DNA of 27,864 nucleotides, taken from assembly GCA_029932545.1 (NCBI GenBank), contig JAOZPW010000008.1, positions 1-27,864 on the forward strand, read 5' to 3'. Below are positions 16,861 to 24,771 of this stretch, piece after piece (the first letter of the stretch is position 1; every line of letters starts with the position of its first letter). The position numbers and the translations under genes were made by a program. Under the pieces are notes generated by a model, which did not search any database, was not told the origin of the DNA, and saw nothing but the letters and a program-made list of their open reading frames with translations. The DNA is from Thermoanaerobaculales bacterium (GTDB taxonomy: Bacteria > Acidobacteriota > Thermoanaerobaculia > Thermoanaerobaculales > Sulfomarinibacteraceae).

Positions 16861-18063
16861 ATGACTGACACGCTGTATACGGTGGTTTTCAAGGGCGAGA
16901 TCGCACAAACACACACTGCGAGCGAGGTTAAGAAAAAGCTGATCTCTCTCGGGTTGATCAGTGAACGTCAATTGGAAGATGCCTTCAAAGGTCGACTCCT
17001 GATGATGAAGAATCTCCCTCACGAGAAGGCCTTGAAATTCATGGGGGCCTTCGAGTCCGCCGGCGCTGTGTGCAGAATAGAGGTGCAGCGCCATCCTGCC
17101 AAGCCGACTTCTCAGGGATCTCCACCACAACGCCCCCCCCAGCGGCCGGCACAGCGACCGCTTTTACGACAGGAAGAGTACCCCGAACAGTCACGAGTCG
17201 AACGCCCTCCACAACCACCCGAACCAACCCCACAGCCTGATCCGGCCCCGTCGGACCAGGAGTTCATCACCTGCGCCAAGTGCGGACTGATGCAGCCCAG
17301 AGGCGTTGAGTGCGTGAAGTGCGGCGTGCTCTTCGACAAGATTGAGACTGTGGCCAAATTGGCCAACGATCCAGACAAGATCGCTCGGGAAATTGTCGAG
17401 AACTACCGACCGCGACTTCGGAGCCCTTCGGTTGCCCTGACTCCGGCCATCCCCCACCAGGCGGCCGCGAATGTCTTGAGACCTTACCTCGATCCCCAGG
17501 TCCCCTGGGAGGATGGTGAGGAATTCATCATCAATATGGACGAGGAGTTGATCGCCATCTTTGACACCGCCGAGGCCAGGGAGTCCCTTCGTTCGAATCT
17601 CTTGCTGACAAATCACAAGATTCTAGTCTTCCGATGGGCTGATGGACCTGTCTGCGCCGGTTTCGACCTCTGGTCAACAAAACAAATCACATTGGCCGGT
17701 GAGAAGCGGAACCTCCTGATTGCCGATGAAAGGACCCTTGAATTACCGATCGTATCCCCTGAAAATCAGAAAATCAAGGAGACCTTCATCAAGATGACAT
17801 CCGAGATTGTTCGTGCGCTGAAGCAGGCTGACAGGTCGGCTCGCCTCAAGGCCATGCGGGCCTGGCAAACCGACCCACATCACGGCAGGCCTGAACAGAG
17901 CGGAATCTCCGAGGAAGGACCGCGCAAGAATCGCATCACCCTTGAATCCCTCGATCTACGCGATTTGATACCGGCCCCTCAATTCACCGAGGATGCCAAA
18001 GACGATGCTCCGGAAGGAAGCAGCCTTCTGTCCGGTGTCAAGGGGCTGTTCAAGAAGAAGTAA
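16861..18063 (+). CDS. Zinc-ribbon protein of unknown function, three-part architecture
   Basis: This 400-aa protein has no signal peptide and is probably cytoplasmic. Residues 1-76 (YTVVFKGEIAQTHTASEVKKKL...AFKGRLLMMKNLPHEKALKFMGAFESAGAVCRIE) form a compact alpha/beta domain that I have seen at the N-terminus of varied bacterial proteins. Residues 80-133 are a Pro/Gln-rich linker. A zinc ribbon has Cys138, Cys141, Cys151 and Cys154 (CAKCG...CVKCG). Residues about 205-315 (FIINMDEELIAIFDTAEARES...LLLTNHKILVFRWADG...) resemble a bacterial PH-like/GRAM-type domain. A charged tail ends in GLFKKK. GGGAG precedes the ATG. A run of eight C (17133-17140) sits in the linker. It is transcribed away from pilus cluster B and shares its promoter region. 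No catalytic motif is seen. Confidence 0.8.
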   Translation: MTDTLYTVVFKGEIAQTHTASEVKKKLISLGLISERQLEDAFKGRLLMMKNLPHEKALKFMGAFESAGAVCRIEVQRHPAKPTSQGSPPQRPPQRPAQRPLLRQEEYPEQSRVERPPQPPEPTPQPDPAPSDQEFITCAKCGLMQPRGVECVKCGVLFDKIETVAKLANDPDKIAREIVENYRPRLRSPSVALTPAIPHQAAANVLRPYLDPQVPWEDGEEFIINMDEELIAIFDTAEARESLRSNLLLTNHKILVFRWADGPVCAGFDLWSTKQITLAGEKRNLLIADERTLELPIVSPENQKIKETFIKMTSEIVRALKQADRSARLKAMRAWQTDPHHGRPEQSGISEEGPRKNRITLESLDLRDLIPAPQFTEDAKDDAPEGSSLLSGVKGLFKKK

Positions 18064-18149
18064 CCAAACTGACGGGGCCCCTCATACGAATCAAAACACC
18101 AAAAATCACCTCTTGACTGAGGGGTCTTCTTTAGGGCCACTTCAAGCAC

Positions 18150-18174
18150 AAAAAGCCCCCTCCGTCTGGAGGGG
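18150..18174 (-). terminator. Intrinsic terminator for the TonB-dependent receptor gene
   Basis: On the minus strand CCCCTCC, loop AGAC and GGAGGGG form a perfect seven-base-pair stem followed by GC and TTTTT. It lies about 100 nt after the receptor stop codon. On the plus strand only a weak T-rich tract follows, so it may also slow transcription from the zinc-ribbon gene. Confidence 0.75.
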
Positions 18175-18202
18175 ACTCAGTAATCTTTCTTAGAACCGAC
18201 GT

Positions 18203-18275
18203 CAAGCCGAAGGCTTGCCGAGCCGTCAGGCTCGAGTCCGCGAAGAGGACAGCGTGGGCAAAGAGCTGACAGCTC
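18203..18275 (-). repeat. Four consecutive short hairpins in the 3'-UTR of the TonB receptor
   Basis: Starting directly after the receptor stop there are four perfect short inverted repeats: GAGCT/AGCTC (18263-18275), GTCC/GGAC (18236-18250), CGAGCC/GGCTCG (18219-18234) and CAAGCC/GGCTTG (18203-18217), followed by the terminator. Loops are 3 to 7 nt. This is too regular for chance and looks like a structured 3'-UTR or a small RNA. Confidence 0.55.
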
Positions 18276-20585
18276 CTAGAACCTCCCAACAAACTCAATA
18301 CCGATGGTCCTCGGGTCGTTCATCATGCCGGTCAAATTATTGAAGTCGATGCCACCGCGCACGATCTCCTCGTCAAAGATATTACGACCGAACAGGGCCA
18401 CCTCGTACTTGGCCTGGCTCCATGCGTAACCCAGGCGCAGACCGAACTCAAGCGAATCGCTCTGGAACTCTTCCGACTCATAGAGGAAGAAGTTCTTCTC
18501 TGAGTAGTAGGCCCAGTCCAGCACGCCGAAAAAACCCTTCTCCACCGGGTCCGACCGGAAGTTGATGATGCCGTTGAAGATCAACTCGGGGGCATGCGGC
18601 AGCGGGTTACCGTTGATCAACGCCAAGCCGTTGGCGTCCAGCGGGTCGGTGACCGTGCAGCCACCGCCACAGGGTGCGACCGTCAGGTCCTTGTCGACAA
18701 TCTTGGTCGGGTTGAAGCTCATGCCGAAGGTCATCAGCCAGTTGGCTGTCGGGATGTACTCGATATCGGCTTCCAGACCATAGCCTTCTGTTTTGTCGGC
18801 GTTGAGCAGGGTCGCGGTATTGAATTCACCGCCGACGGCAGTCAACTGCTGTCCGTCAAGCTCGAAGATGTAGGCGGACAGATTGAGGCGCAGGCGATTG
18901 TCGGCCAGAATCGACTTCATGCCGATTTCCATCGAGAGAATCTCTTCGGTGTCGGCCGTCGTCACACAGTTGGTGGCGGGGTTGGTGCCGCCCTCGAAGT
19001 CGGCGCAGAACATGATCCGGCCCTGAATCGACGGGGCACGGAAACTGGTGGCGATACGGCCGTACCAGTTGAGGTTTGGATTGGCCTTGTAGGTCAAGCT
19101 GAGGTCCCAGCTCGTGAAATCCTCGTCAGTCTGTTCAGTGATCGGTGCCACCAGAGGCGGCTGAAAGAGGGGCTGCGGCCGATCGACCCAGAAATCCTTC
19201 TCATCGTGGGAAAACCGCAGGCCCGCAATCAAATTCCACAATTCGTTGATCCGAAAATCCAACGATCCGAATAGTGCGTAGGCTGTTGTCTCCTGCCACT
19301 GGTTGGAATAGCCGTTTTGGGGGTTGCCCGGGGCAAGAGTGTCGTAGCTGAAATTGTCGATCATCACTTCTTCGTTGAAGTAGAAGAGACCGGCCAACCA
19401 ATTCAGGCCACTCGAATTGTTGCTGGCCAAGCGGAACTCCTGAGTGAACTGGTCGAGATCAGGAATACTACCGGCAGATTCAGACGGGAAGGGAATGAAC
19501 CCCGGACCATAGTTTCCCTCACCAAGAAAGGCGGCGCCGAAGCCGCCGTCGATGTCGCCCCGGCTGTACATGTCCAGGGTCTCAAAACCGGTGACCGAGG
19601 TCAGGGTCGCTCCCCCAAAGTCCCAATTCAACTTCATGACACCGCCCATGGCACTGATGTCCTGGGAATTCAAACCGTCAAGATAGACCTGGTCCTGCTC
19701 AAATCCGGAAACCAACTCGTTGTCACCCGGGGTGATGATGTTGGCCCGGAACAGCCGTGCGGTCCCGTCGACATCCCACCCATGGAGATTGAACAGGGCA
19801 TCAAAATTCTCGCTCGGCTCCCACAGAAGTTGCAGCCGGTAGGCGGTGGTTTCATAACCACCAAGCTCATTCTTTTTCTCTGTGTAACCGTTGTCCACCC
19901 AGTCGCTGCGACTCTGGTACAAACCGGAAGCACGATAGGAAACCGTGTCGCTCAAAGGACCCCCCACGGCGCCGTTGATATCGACAGTGTTAAAAGTTCC
20001 ATAGGATGCCCGGAAATCCGCGTCAAACTCCCGCGTCGGTTTCTTGCTCTCGAACTTGACGATACCTGCGGGCGTATTGCGCCCGAACAGCGTGCCCTGG
20101 GGACCGCGTAACACCTCGACCCTCTCCATGTCCCAGATCGGCATGCCCTTGACCACCGGATTTTCCATGACCACCTCGTCAACGATCATGGAAACCGGCT
20201 GGGAGGCGTTCAAATCAAAGTCGGTGTTGCCCAGACCGCGGATGTAGAACCGCGGGAAGGCTCGTCCGAAGGAACTCTCAAGGATCAAGCTGGGCACCCT
20301 TGCCGAAAGGGCCCGAACATCGGGTGCGCCCGACGTCAGTACTTGGAGATCCTCACCACTCAGGGCCGAAACGGCGACCGGAACCTCTTGAAGGTTCTGC
20401 TCTCGTTTCTGCGCCGTGACGACGATTTCGCCGACTGAAACCTGGTACCCCGCCTCTTCCGCTGCCTTGATTTCAGCAGCAGCCGCCTCCTCGGCGGTCA
20501 TTTCCTGAGCCATAACAAAAGCCGGCGCCAATCCAAAAATCAGGGCGATACCGATCAATGACACCACACACTTCCTCAAAAACAT
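18276..20585 (-). CDS. TonB-dependent outer-membrane receptor
   Basis: This 769-aa protein starts at ATG 20585 with AGGAGG 6 nt upstream. A signal peptide (1-26, cleavage after AFVMA) is followed by an acidic Ala/Glu-rich stretch and a TonB box EIVVTAQ (53-59). The plug domain includes QEVPVAVSALSGEDL, FYIRGLGNTDFD and the hallmark RGPQGTLFGRN (160-170), followed by a 22-strand-type barrel ending in the aromatic FVGRF. It imports a ligand across the outer membrane using TonB-ExbBD energy. No STN signalling domain is present. The EIVVTAQKREQNLQEVP form is common in receptors of environmental proteobacteria and their relatives. Two loop Cys pairs (FCADFEGGTNPATNCV; PCGGGC) may be disulfides. 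The ligand cannot be told; no siderophore or B12 genes flank it. A weak extended -10 (TGCTAGGGT) lies upstream. Confidence 0.94.
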   Translation of the reverse strand: MFLRKCVVSLIGIALIFGLAPAFVMAQEMTAEEAAAAEIKAAEEAGYQVSVGEIVVTAQKREQNLQEVPVAVSALSGEDLQVLTSGAPDVRALSARVPSLILESSFGRAFPRFYIRGLGNTDFDLNASQPVSMIVDEVVMENPVVKGMPIWDMERVEVLRGPQGTLFGRNTPAGIVKFESKKPTREFDADFRASYGTFNTVDINGAVGGPLSDTVSYRASGLYQSRSDWVDNGYTEKKNELGGYETTAYRLQLLWEPSENFDALFNLHGWDVDGTARLFRANIITPGDNELVSGFEQDQVYLDGLNSQDISAMGGVMKLNWDFGGATLTSVTGFETLDMYSRGDIDGGFGAAFLGEGNYGPGFIPFPSESAGSIPDLDQFTQEFRLASNNSSGLNWLAGLFYFNEEVMIDNFSYDTLAPGNPQNGYSNQWQETTAYALFGSLDFRINELWNLIAGLRFSHDEKDFWVDRPQPLFQPPLVAPITEQTDEDFTSWDLSLTYKANPNLNWYGRIATSFRAPSIQGRIMFCADFEGGTNPATNCVTTADTEEILSMEIGMKSILADNRLRLNLSAYIFELDGQQLTAVGGEFNTATLLNADKTEGYGLEADIEYIPTANWLMTFGMSFNPTKIVDKDLTVAPCGGGCTVTDPLDANGLALINGNPLPHAPELIFNGIINFRSDPVEKGFFGVLDWAYYSEKNFFLYESEEFQSDSLEFGLRLGYAWSQAKYEVALFGRNIFDEEIVRGGIDFNNLTGMMNDPRTIGIEFVGRF

Positions 20586-20710
20586 CAGAACCCTCCTCGT
20601 CCATTGAAATTGGAAAACCACCTCTCAACCCTAGCACGGTGGAGGCGCATGTTCAGAGTTTTTTTGCGGTGAATTTTTCGACATCAAACCGCCTGAAACA
20701 GCCGGGCAAA

Positions 20711-21043
20711 TTATTCCGATGGCCTTAGAAATCTATGCCGATGAGCTGCCGTTATCCCGTAGATTGCTGATCCCATTTGCCAAATTGGCTTCCACGCCAA
20801 TACCGGTGCAAGGCGGCGCCACCGGGGGAGGTGTCTTAGAATTTCCACCCAGCCGTCGAATCCGAGTCGATCCTCCGTGGCTGCCCGAACCGTCAACACA
20901 CGCGCTTCGGCAGGAATACCCTCATCGGCAGGTTCAAACAGAATGCAGTCCTCGCCGTTCCGGCGTTCGACCCACGAACGAGCTCCTCGGCACAGCGAGC
21001 ACTCTGCGTCATAGACAACCCGGAGTTGGGTTCCGTCACTCAT
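20711..21043 (-). CDS. DCC (DUF393) family thiol-disulfide oxidoreductase-like protein
   Basis: This 110-aa protein opens with VVYDAECSLCRGARSWVERR, the DxxCxxC signature of the DCC family (Cys15, Cys18), and has the typical tail (GFDGWVEILRHLPRWRRLAPVL...IYGITAAHRHRFLR). Family members are thioredoxin-like and thought to act in redox or disulfide chemistry. The frame is open upstream to 21346, but homology begins at Met 21043, which gives the normal family length. No clear Shine-Dalgarno is visible. Because of the close upstream small ORF, translation may be coupled. It lies 125 nt before the TonB receptor gene on the same strand. Confidence 0.82.
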   Translation of the reverse strand: MSDGTQLRVVYDAECSLCRGARSWVERRNGEDCILFEPADEGIPAEARVLTVRAATEDRLGFDGWVEILRHLPRWRRLAPVLAWKPIWQMGSAIYGITAAHRHRFLRPSE

Positions 21044-21081
21044 GAGTTGGGCAACAAACGAAGGCCGCCGTCTGTTCCGGG

Positions 21082-21336
21082 CTACTTGAGCGAGATTCCC
21101 AGATGGGAGAAAACGAGCGCACACGAAGAACAAGACCTCGCGTGACGCTTCCACCGCCTCACATAGCGCGACCGGGGCGACTCGAGGCTCAACATCGTCG
21201 CTGAGACGTGACCTGCCCGTTCGGCCATCGGCAGCATCCGGCGGTGACGCATGACGAAGCAGGGCTCCGTCATCAGATGGACCAACTGATCCATGCCGAG
21301 GCGCCTTCCGCCCATCGTAGTCGCTGCCGTAGTCAT
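21082..21336 (-). CDS. Possible small zinc-finger (zf-HC2-like) protein
   Basis: This 84-aa ORF lies 38 nt upstream of the DCC gene, overlapping a competing frame. Its C-terminal half has RRWKRHARSCSSCALVFSHL, an exact H-x3-C-x2-C arrangement as in small anti-sigma-like zf-HC2 proteins, preceded by a Ser/Leu-rich helix (VSATMLSLE). Third codon positions are strongly G/C, like real genes here. Short GAGGG lies about 3 nt before the first ATG; internal ATGs (e.g. before DQLVHL) are possible starts. In other genomes such small proteins accompany sigma factors or DCC proteins, but that is recollection. It could be a spurious ORF. Confidence 0.4.
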   Translation of the reverse strand: MTTAATTMGGRRLGMDQLVHLMTEPCFVMRHRRMLPMAERAGHVSATMLSLESPRSRYVRRWKRHARSCSSCALVFSHLGISLK

Positions 21337-21447
21337 ATTCCCTCACGTGTAGTGTACCTCATGCCGGGGAGGCTGAAACACGAGAGCCATCCTTCATCCT
21401 TTCCCATGCCCCCATGCTACGGTGGAGACCGCGCGACCGGAGGACAC

Positions 21448-22764
21448 ATGGGGCACTTGGGACATCTCAAAGCGGAGTACCGGGATCTGGCGGACCGGCT
21501 CAATGCGGGCAGCGTCGGGTTCCCTGAGCCGGAATCAGATGCATCACGCCACGGATGGCAAGAGATCCTGGAGATTCTCTACACACCGCAAGAAGCGGCC
21601 CTGGCAGCACGACTCCCTGTCCTGCCCTCGAGCTTGAGAGCCATTGCCACACGCATTGGCCTGACGGAGGACGAACTCAAACCTCGGTTGGACCGCATGG
21701 CGGACAAGGGAATCGTCATGGATCTGGTCCACCCCAAGACCGGAAAGACCAAATATTTCTTGTCACCACCGGTTGTCGGCTTCTTCGAGTTTTCGATGAT
21801 GAGGGCCCAGGATTCGATCCCCAAGAAGAGGATGGCCGAAGCCCTCGATGCCTACACTCACGGCGATCCTGCCTTCGCCAACGAGGTCTTCGGCGGTGAC
21901 ACGGTCATCGGAAAGACGATGGTCCATGAGAACGCACTCTCCGACGAGGACCTGCCGGACGTTCTGGACTGGGAACGCGCGACCTCGGTGATCGAAGAGG
22001 CCCAGAGCTTCGCTGTCTCCTACTGCTACTGCCGCCACAAGGCCGAACATCTGGGAAAGCGCTGCGACGCACCGATGGACGTCTGCCTCTCGGTCAACGC
22101 CGGCGCCGCCTTCGTCGTGCATAGAGAGTTCGGGCGGGAGATCGAGCGATCGGAAGCGATGGACATTCTCATTCAGTCACGAGAAAGCGGACTGGTCCAG
22201 ATCGCCGATAACGTACAACAGAAACCGACCTATATCTGTAACTGCTGCGGCTGCTGCTGCGGTCAGCTGCAAGCGATCAACGAGTTTGACCTGCCGGCGG
22301 TCAACCCCAGCGGCTTTGAAGCCACGGTCAACCTTGACGACTGCAACGGCTGCTCGCGCTGCGCCCGTGCCTGCCCGGTCGGCGCGATCGAGATGCGACC
22401 CGCACCTGTCGTCGGCAGCCGCAAAAATGATCTCAGAGCCTCGATCGACACTGACCGCTGCATCGGCTGCGGCGTCTGCGTTCAGGCCTGCGGCACCCGC
22501 CATGCGATGACGATGGAGCGGCGGCCGATCCAGCCGACAGTTCCACGAACCGGCATGGAAAAGATTCTGAGAATGTCAATCGAGCGCGGCAAACTGCCCG
22601 ATCTGCTCTTCGACCAGGGCGCCGGACGGGGCAGCCGTTTTCTCAACCAGGCACTGCATGGCCTGACCGCGCTCGGACCGATCGAGCGCGCCATCGCGTC
22701 GGAACAGGTCAAAAGCCGTTTCGTACGATTCGCTTTGAGAAATGTCTCTGACCCGACGGGGTGA
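21448..22764 (+). CDS. Dicluster ferredoxin-like iron-sulfur protein with Cys-rich centre
   Basis: This 438-aa protein has its start at ATG 21448, set by GGAGG 4 nt upstream; an open frame extends to 21208 but is not protein-like. Residues 45-115 look like a winged-helix segment (LPSSLRAIATRIGLTEDELKPRLDRMADKGIVMDL). A central Cys-rich region has SYCYCRHKAEHLGKRCDAPMD (Cys193, 195, 206, 213) and the dense CNCCGCCCG cluster (264-272). Two 4Fe-4S ferredoxin motifs follow, CNGCSRCARACP (299-309) and CIGCGVCVQACG (338-348). It is likely a cytoplasmic electron carrier or redox regulator. The family is known from many anaerobic and microaerobic bacteria; its partner is unknown. It is followed 21 nt later by a CYTH gene. 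Confidence 0.88.
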   Translation: MGHLGHLKAEYRDLADRLNAGSVGFPEPESDASRHGWQEILEILYTPQEAALAARLPVLPSSLRAIATRIGLTEDELKPRLDRMADKGIVMDLVHPKTGKTKYFLSPPVVGFFEFSMMRAQDSIPKKRMAEALDAYTHGDPAFANEVFGGDTVIGKTMVHENALSDEDLPDVLDWERATSVIEEAQSFAVSYCYCRHKAEHLGKRCDAPMDVCLSVNAGAAFVVHREFGREIERSEAMDILIQSRESGLVQIADNVQQKPTYICNCCGCCCGQLQAINEFDLPAVNPSGFEATVNLDDCNGCSRCARACPVGAIEMRPAPVVGSRKNDLRASIDTDRCIGCGVCVQACGTRHAMTMERRPIQPTVPRTGMEKILRMSIERGKLPDLLFDQGAGRGSRFLNQALHGLTALGPIERAIASEQVKSRFVRFALRNVSDPTG

Positions 22765-22785
22765 GCTGCGAAAGGTCCGAAGAAA

Positions 22786-23301
22786 ATGCCACGGAACATT
22801 GAAATCAAAGCGACGGTAGAGGACCCTGCCGCCCTCCAGCGCAGGGTCGAGGCCATCGCTGATCAGGAGCAAACCGAGCTTCAGCAGGTCGACACCTTCT
22901 TCCAATGCTCAACCGGCCGACTCAAGCTCAGGGAGTTCGGTGACTCTCCCGCAGAGTTGATCTACTACCAAAGGTCGAATAAAGCCGGTCCGAAGGAGTC
23001 GTCGTATTTCGTTGCCCCGGTCCCCGACCCCGGCGTGATGAAACAACTTCTCGATGCCGCTGACGGCACTCTGGGCGTCGTCAAAAAACGGCGATTGCTC
23101 TATCTCATCGGACAGACCCGAATCCACCTCGACCAGGTCGAGGGACTGGGATCATTCATGGAGCTCGAGGTTGTTCTCCAAGACCATCAGGCGACGGACG
23201 ACGGCGTCGTGATTGCCCAGGATCTGATGAAGAGGCTCGACATTCGAGAAGATCAGCTGGTTGACACTGCGTATTTTGATCTCCTCCATGGTGGAATCTA
23301 G
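22786..23301 (+). CDS. CYTH-domain protein (class IV adenylate cyclase / ThTPase superfamily)
   Basis: This 171-aa protein has the CYTH tunnel-fold motifs: NIEIKA at the N-terminus (the EIxK strand; the first acidic position of ExExK is Asn4), RLKLRE, YQR, VVKKRR and the C-terminal pair MELEVV (Glu126, Glu128) that binds metal. CYTH enzymes hydrolyse or cyclise triphosphates such as thiamine triphosphate, inorganic triphosphate or ATP; the substrate cannot be told from sequence. Ribosome binding is weak, so coupling to the ferredoxin gene 21 nt upstream is likely. Length is normal for the stand-alone family. The stop codon lies at the start of a long inverted repeat. Confidence 0.88.
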   Translation: MPRNIEIKATVEDPAALQRRVEAIADQEQTELQQVDTFFQCSTGRLKLREFGDSPAELIYYQRSNKAGPKESSYFVAPVPDPGVMKQLLDAADGTLGVVKKRRLLYLIGQTRIHLDQVEGLGSFMELEVVLQDHQATDDGVVIAQDLMKRLDIREDQLVDTAYFDLLHGGI

Positions 23302-23375
23302 GAGCCTGTAGGGCATAGGCCGCCGAAGCGACCGTAAAGTTGAGTTGATCCCCGGCCTCTGCCCCACAGGCTCCT
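23300..23375. repeat. 23-nt imperfect inverted repeat element (REP/MITE-like)
   Basis: Arm 23300-23322 (AGGAGCCTGTAGGGCATAGG...) and arm 23353-23375 are inverted copies with two mismatches over 23 nt, separated by 30 nt. The left arm begins in the stop codon of the CYTH gene. Such elements are typical of REP sequences or small non-autonomous elements. It could also end transcription of the CYTH operon, though no T-run follows. Confidence 0.8.
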
Positions 23376-23377
23376 AT

Positions 23378-23394
23378 AATGCGCTGCGCGCATT
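23378..23394. repeat. Perfect 7-bp hairpin AATGCGC/GCGCATT
   Basis: AATGCGC, loop TGC and GCGCATT follow the inverted repeat after only two bases. It may be part of the same element or an element end. Confidence 0.6.
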
Positions 23395-23441
23395 GTTAGG
23401 GGGATGAATTACTAGAAGGCTTTTGGTTCTGGTAGTTTGCG

Positions 23442-23471
23442 TTGGTTTCCTTGTGTGAATTCGGCTATAAT
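23442..23471 (+). promoter_or_regulatory. Near-consensus sigma70 promoter ahead of the IS relic and OYE gene
   Basis: TTGGTT, an 18-nt spacer and a perfect TATAAT (23466-23471) form the best promoter-like site I see in the window. The predicted start falls at the ATG of the transposase relic, and about 180 nt before the oxidoreductase, so an element-derived promoter may now drive the latter. Confidence 0.55.
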
Positions 23472-23476
23472 AACGC

Positions 23477-23539
23477 ATGTCCAAAAGACGTTATCGCCCC
23501 TGGAACCCGGATCAATTCTTCTCTTTCCTCAGGCCATGA
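23477..23539 (+). pseudogene. Truncated start of an IS1182-like transposase
   Basis: An ATG opens a 20-residue frame (MSKRRYRPWNPDQFFSFLRP) then TGA. The segment RYRPWNPDQ resembles the N-terminus of IS1182-family transposases, which usually runs on into a LLPPSLREWLP-type motif; here it stops. No further transposase follows before the next gene. The identification rests on a very short match and memory. Confidence 0.4.
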
Positions 23540-23553
23540 GATAAATTTAGATT

Positions 23554-23563
23554 ACTGTCCCCT
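23554..23563. repeat. Direct repeat ACTGTCCCCT, left copy
   Basis: The same ten bases recur at 24882-24891 on the same strand, so the pair brackets the OYE-family gene. It may mark ends or scars of an element insertion. Confidence 0.45.
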
Positions 23564-23597
23564 GTAAATCCTGTAAATCTGTAAATTCCTGTAAATC
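23562..23597. repeat. Four tandem copies of about CTGTAAATC
   Basis: Four imperfect 9-nt units (CTGTAAATC, CTGTAAATC, TGTAAATTC, CTGTAAATC) lie between the transposase relic and the oxidoreductase. The copies could be a regulator-binding array or slippage product; they contain no promoter themselves. Confidence 0.6.
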
Positions 23598-23658
23598 ACT
23601 TAGGGTCCGAGAAAAACTACACTTGACAGCGGCGGCCGAATGCCCGGTAATTGCCACC

Positions 23659-24771
23659 ATGAAAACTCAAACCGAGACTCTGTTCAGGCCCTTTCCCTTC
23701 GGCTCGACCACCTTGTGGAACAGGATCGTCATGGCGCCGATGACGCGCAGCCAATCGCCCGGAGGAATTCCCACAGCCGAGGTCGCCTCGTATTATCGAA
23801 AACGTGCCGAGGGCGGGGTCGCCCTGATCATCACCGAAGGCACTGTCGTTGACCACCCCGGCTCGAACGGCTATCCCTCCGTGCCCCGAATTTACGGCGA
23901 CGATGCCCTCACGGGCTGGCGCCAGGTGGTCGAGGCGGTGCACGGCGCCGGCGGAGCCATCATCCCGCAACTCTGGCATGTCGGCAGCGTGCGTCAGCCC
24001 GGCATGGAACCCGACCCTTCGGTCGGCGGCTTCGGACCATCTGCCGTGCTCCACCCTACCCACGGGGAAGAAGGCACACCACCGACGGCACTCGGGGAAC
24101 GCGACATCACGGCTATTGTCGATGCGTTCGCCAGCGCCGCCACCAAGGCCCAGTCGGTCGGCTTCGACGGGGTCGAAATCCACGGAGCTCACGGCTACCT
24201 GGTTGATCAGTTCCTGTGGGAGAAGACCAACCTGAGAACGGACCACTACGGCGGATCGGCGGATAATCGTCTGCGCTTCGCCACCGAGTTGGTCTCCGCG
24301 GTACGGGCGGCAGTCGGTTCCGATTTTCCGATCGTCTTCCGCTTCTCCCAATGGAAGATGGGCGACTACCGGGCCAAGCCCGCGCGGGACCCACAGGCGC
24401 TGGAGGCCTTCCTGACGCCCCTGGCCGAGGCAGGAGTCGATGTCTTCCACGCCTCGACTCGGAAATATTGGAAGCCGGAGTTCAAGGAATCCAATCTCAA
24501 CCTGGCCGGCTGGACCCGGAAGATCACCGGGCGCCCAACGATCACCGTCGGGAGCGTTGGTCTGGACAGCGACTTCTTAAGCGCATTCATGGGCAAGGGC
24601 GCCGGTCCGGAGGGCCTCGAGAATCTGATCGAACGAATGGAACGCGACGAATTCGACCTTGTCGCTGTTGGGCGCGCCCTGATCGCCGACCCCCAATGGC
24701 CGATCAAGGTGCAGACGGGCCATTTTGAAGACATCGAGCCGTTCAATCCGGAGGCCTTGGCAACGCTGTAG
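23659..24771 (+). CDS. Old Yellow Enzyme family FMN oxidoreductase (ene-reductase type)
   Basis: This 370-aa protein covers a full OYE TIM barrel: N-terminal WNRIVMAPMTRSQ, the substrate-binding/catalytic HGAHGYLVDQF motif (His175, His178), DHYGGSADNRLRF with Tyr197, and the FMN phosphate-binding TVGSVG and VAVGRALIADPQW. It should use NAD(P)H and FMN to reduce activated C=C bonds or related xenobiotic substrates in the cytoplasm. ATG 23659 fits the family N-terminus; the frame extends to a TTG at 23623 without similarity. No good Shine-Dalgarno is seen, odd for this window, where most genes have strong ones. It is flanked by repeat debris and a direct repeat, suggesting it came by transfer or rearrangement. 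Confidence 0.92.
   Translation: MKTQTETLFRPFPFGSTTLWNRIVMAPMTRSQSPGGIPTAEVASYYRKRAEGGVALIITEGTVVDHPGSNGYPSVPRIYGDDALTGWRQVVEAVHGAGGAIIPQLWHVGSVRQPGMEPDPSVGGFGPSAVLHPTHGEEGTPPTALGERDITAIVDAFASAATKAQSVGFDGVEIHGAHGYLVDQFLWEKTNLRTDHYGGSADNRLRFATELVSAVRAAVGSDFPIVFRFSQWKMGDYRAKPARDPQALEAFLTPLAEAGVDVFHASTRKYWKPEFKESNLNLAGWTRKITGRPTITVGSVGLDSDFLSAFMGKGAGPEGLENLIERMERDEFDLVAVGRALIADPQWPIKVQTGHFEDIEPFNPEALATL

Noticed and set aside
18109..18134. Possible plus-strand terminator after the zinc-ribbon gene (CCTC/GAGG then TCTTCTTT)
   Set aside because: The stem is only four to five base pairs with a broken T-tract; not strong enough to call.
19317..20111. 264-aa plus-strand frame inside the TonB receptor gene
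   Set aside because: Antisense shadow of a well-supported receptor; the translation lacks any family features.
21044..21346. N-terminal extension of the DCC gene to a GTG at 21346
   Set aside because: The extension has no similarity and would double the family length; the competing small ORF has better codon and motif support.
23562..23597. CTGTAAATC repeats as a mini CRISPR array
   Set aside because: Units are 9 nt and adjacent with no spacers, and there are no cas genes.
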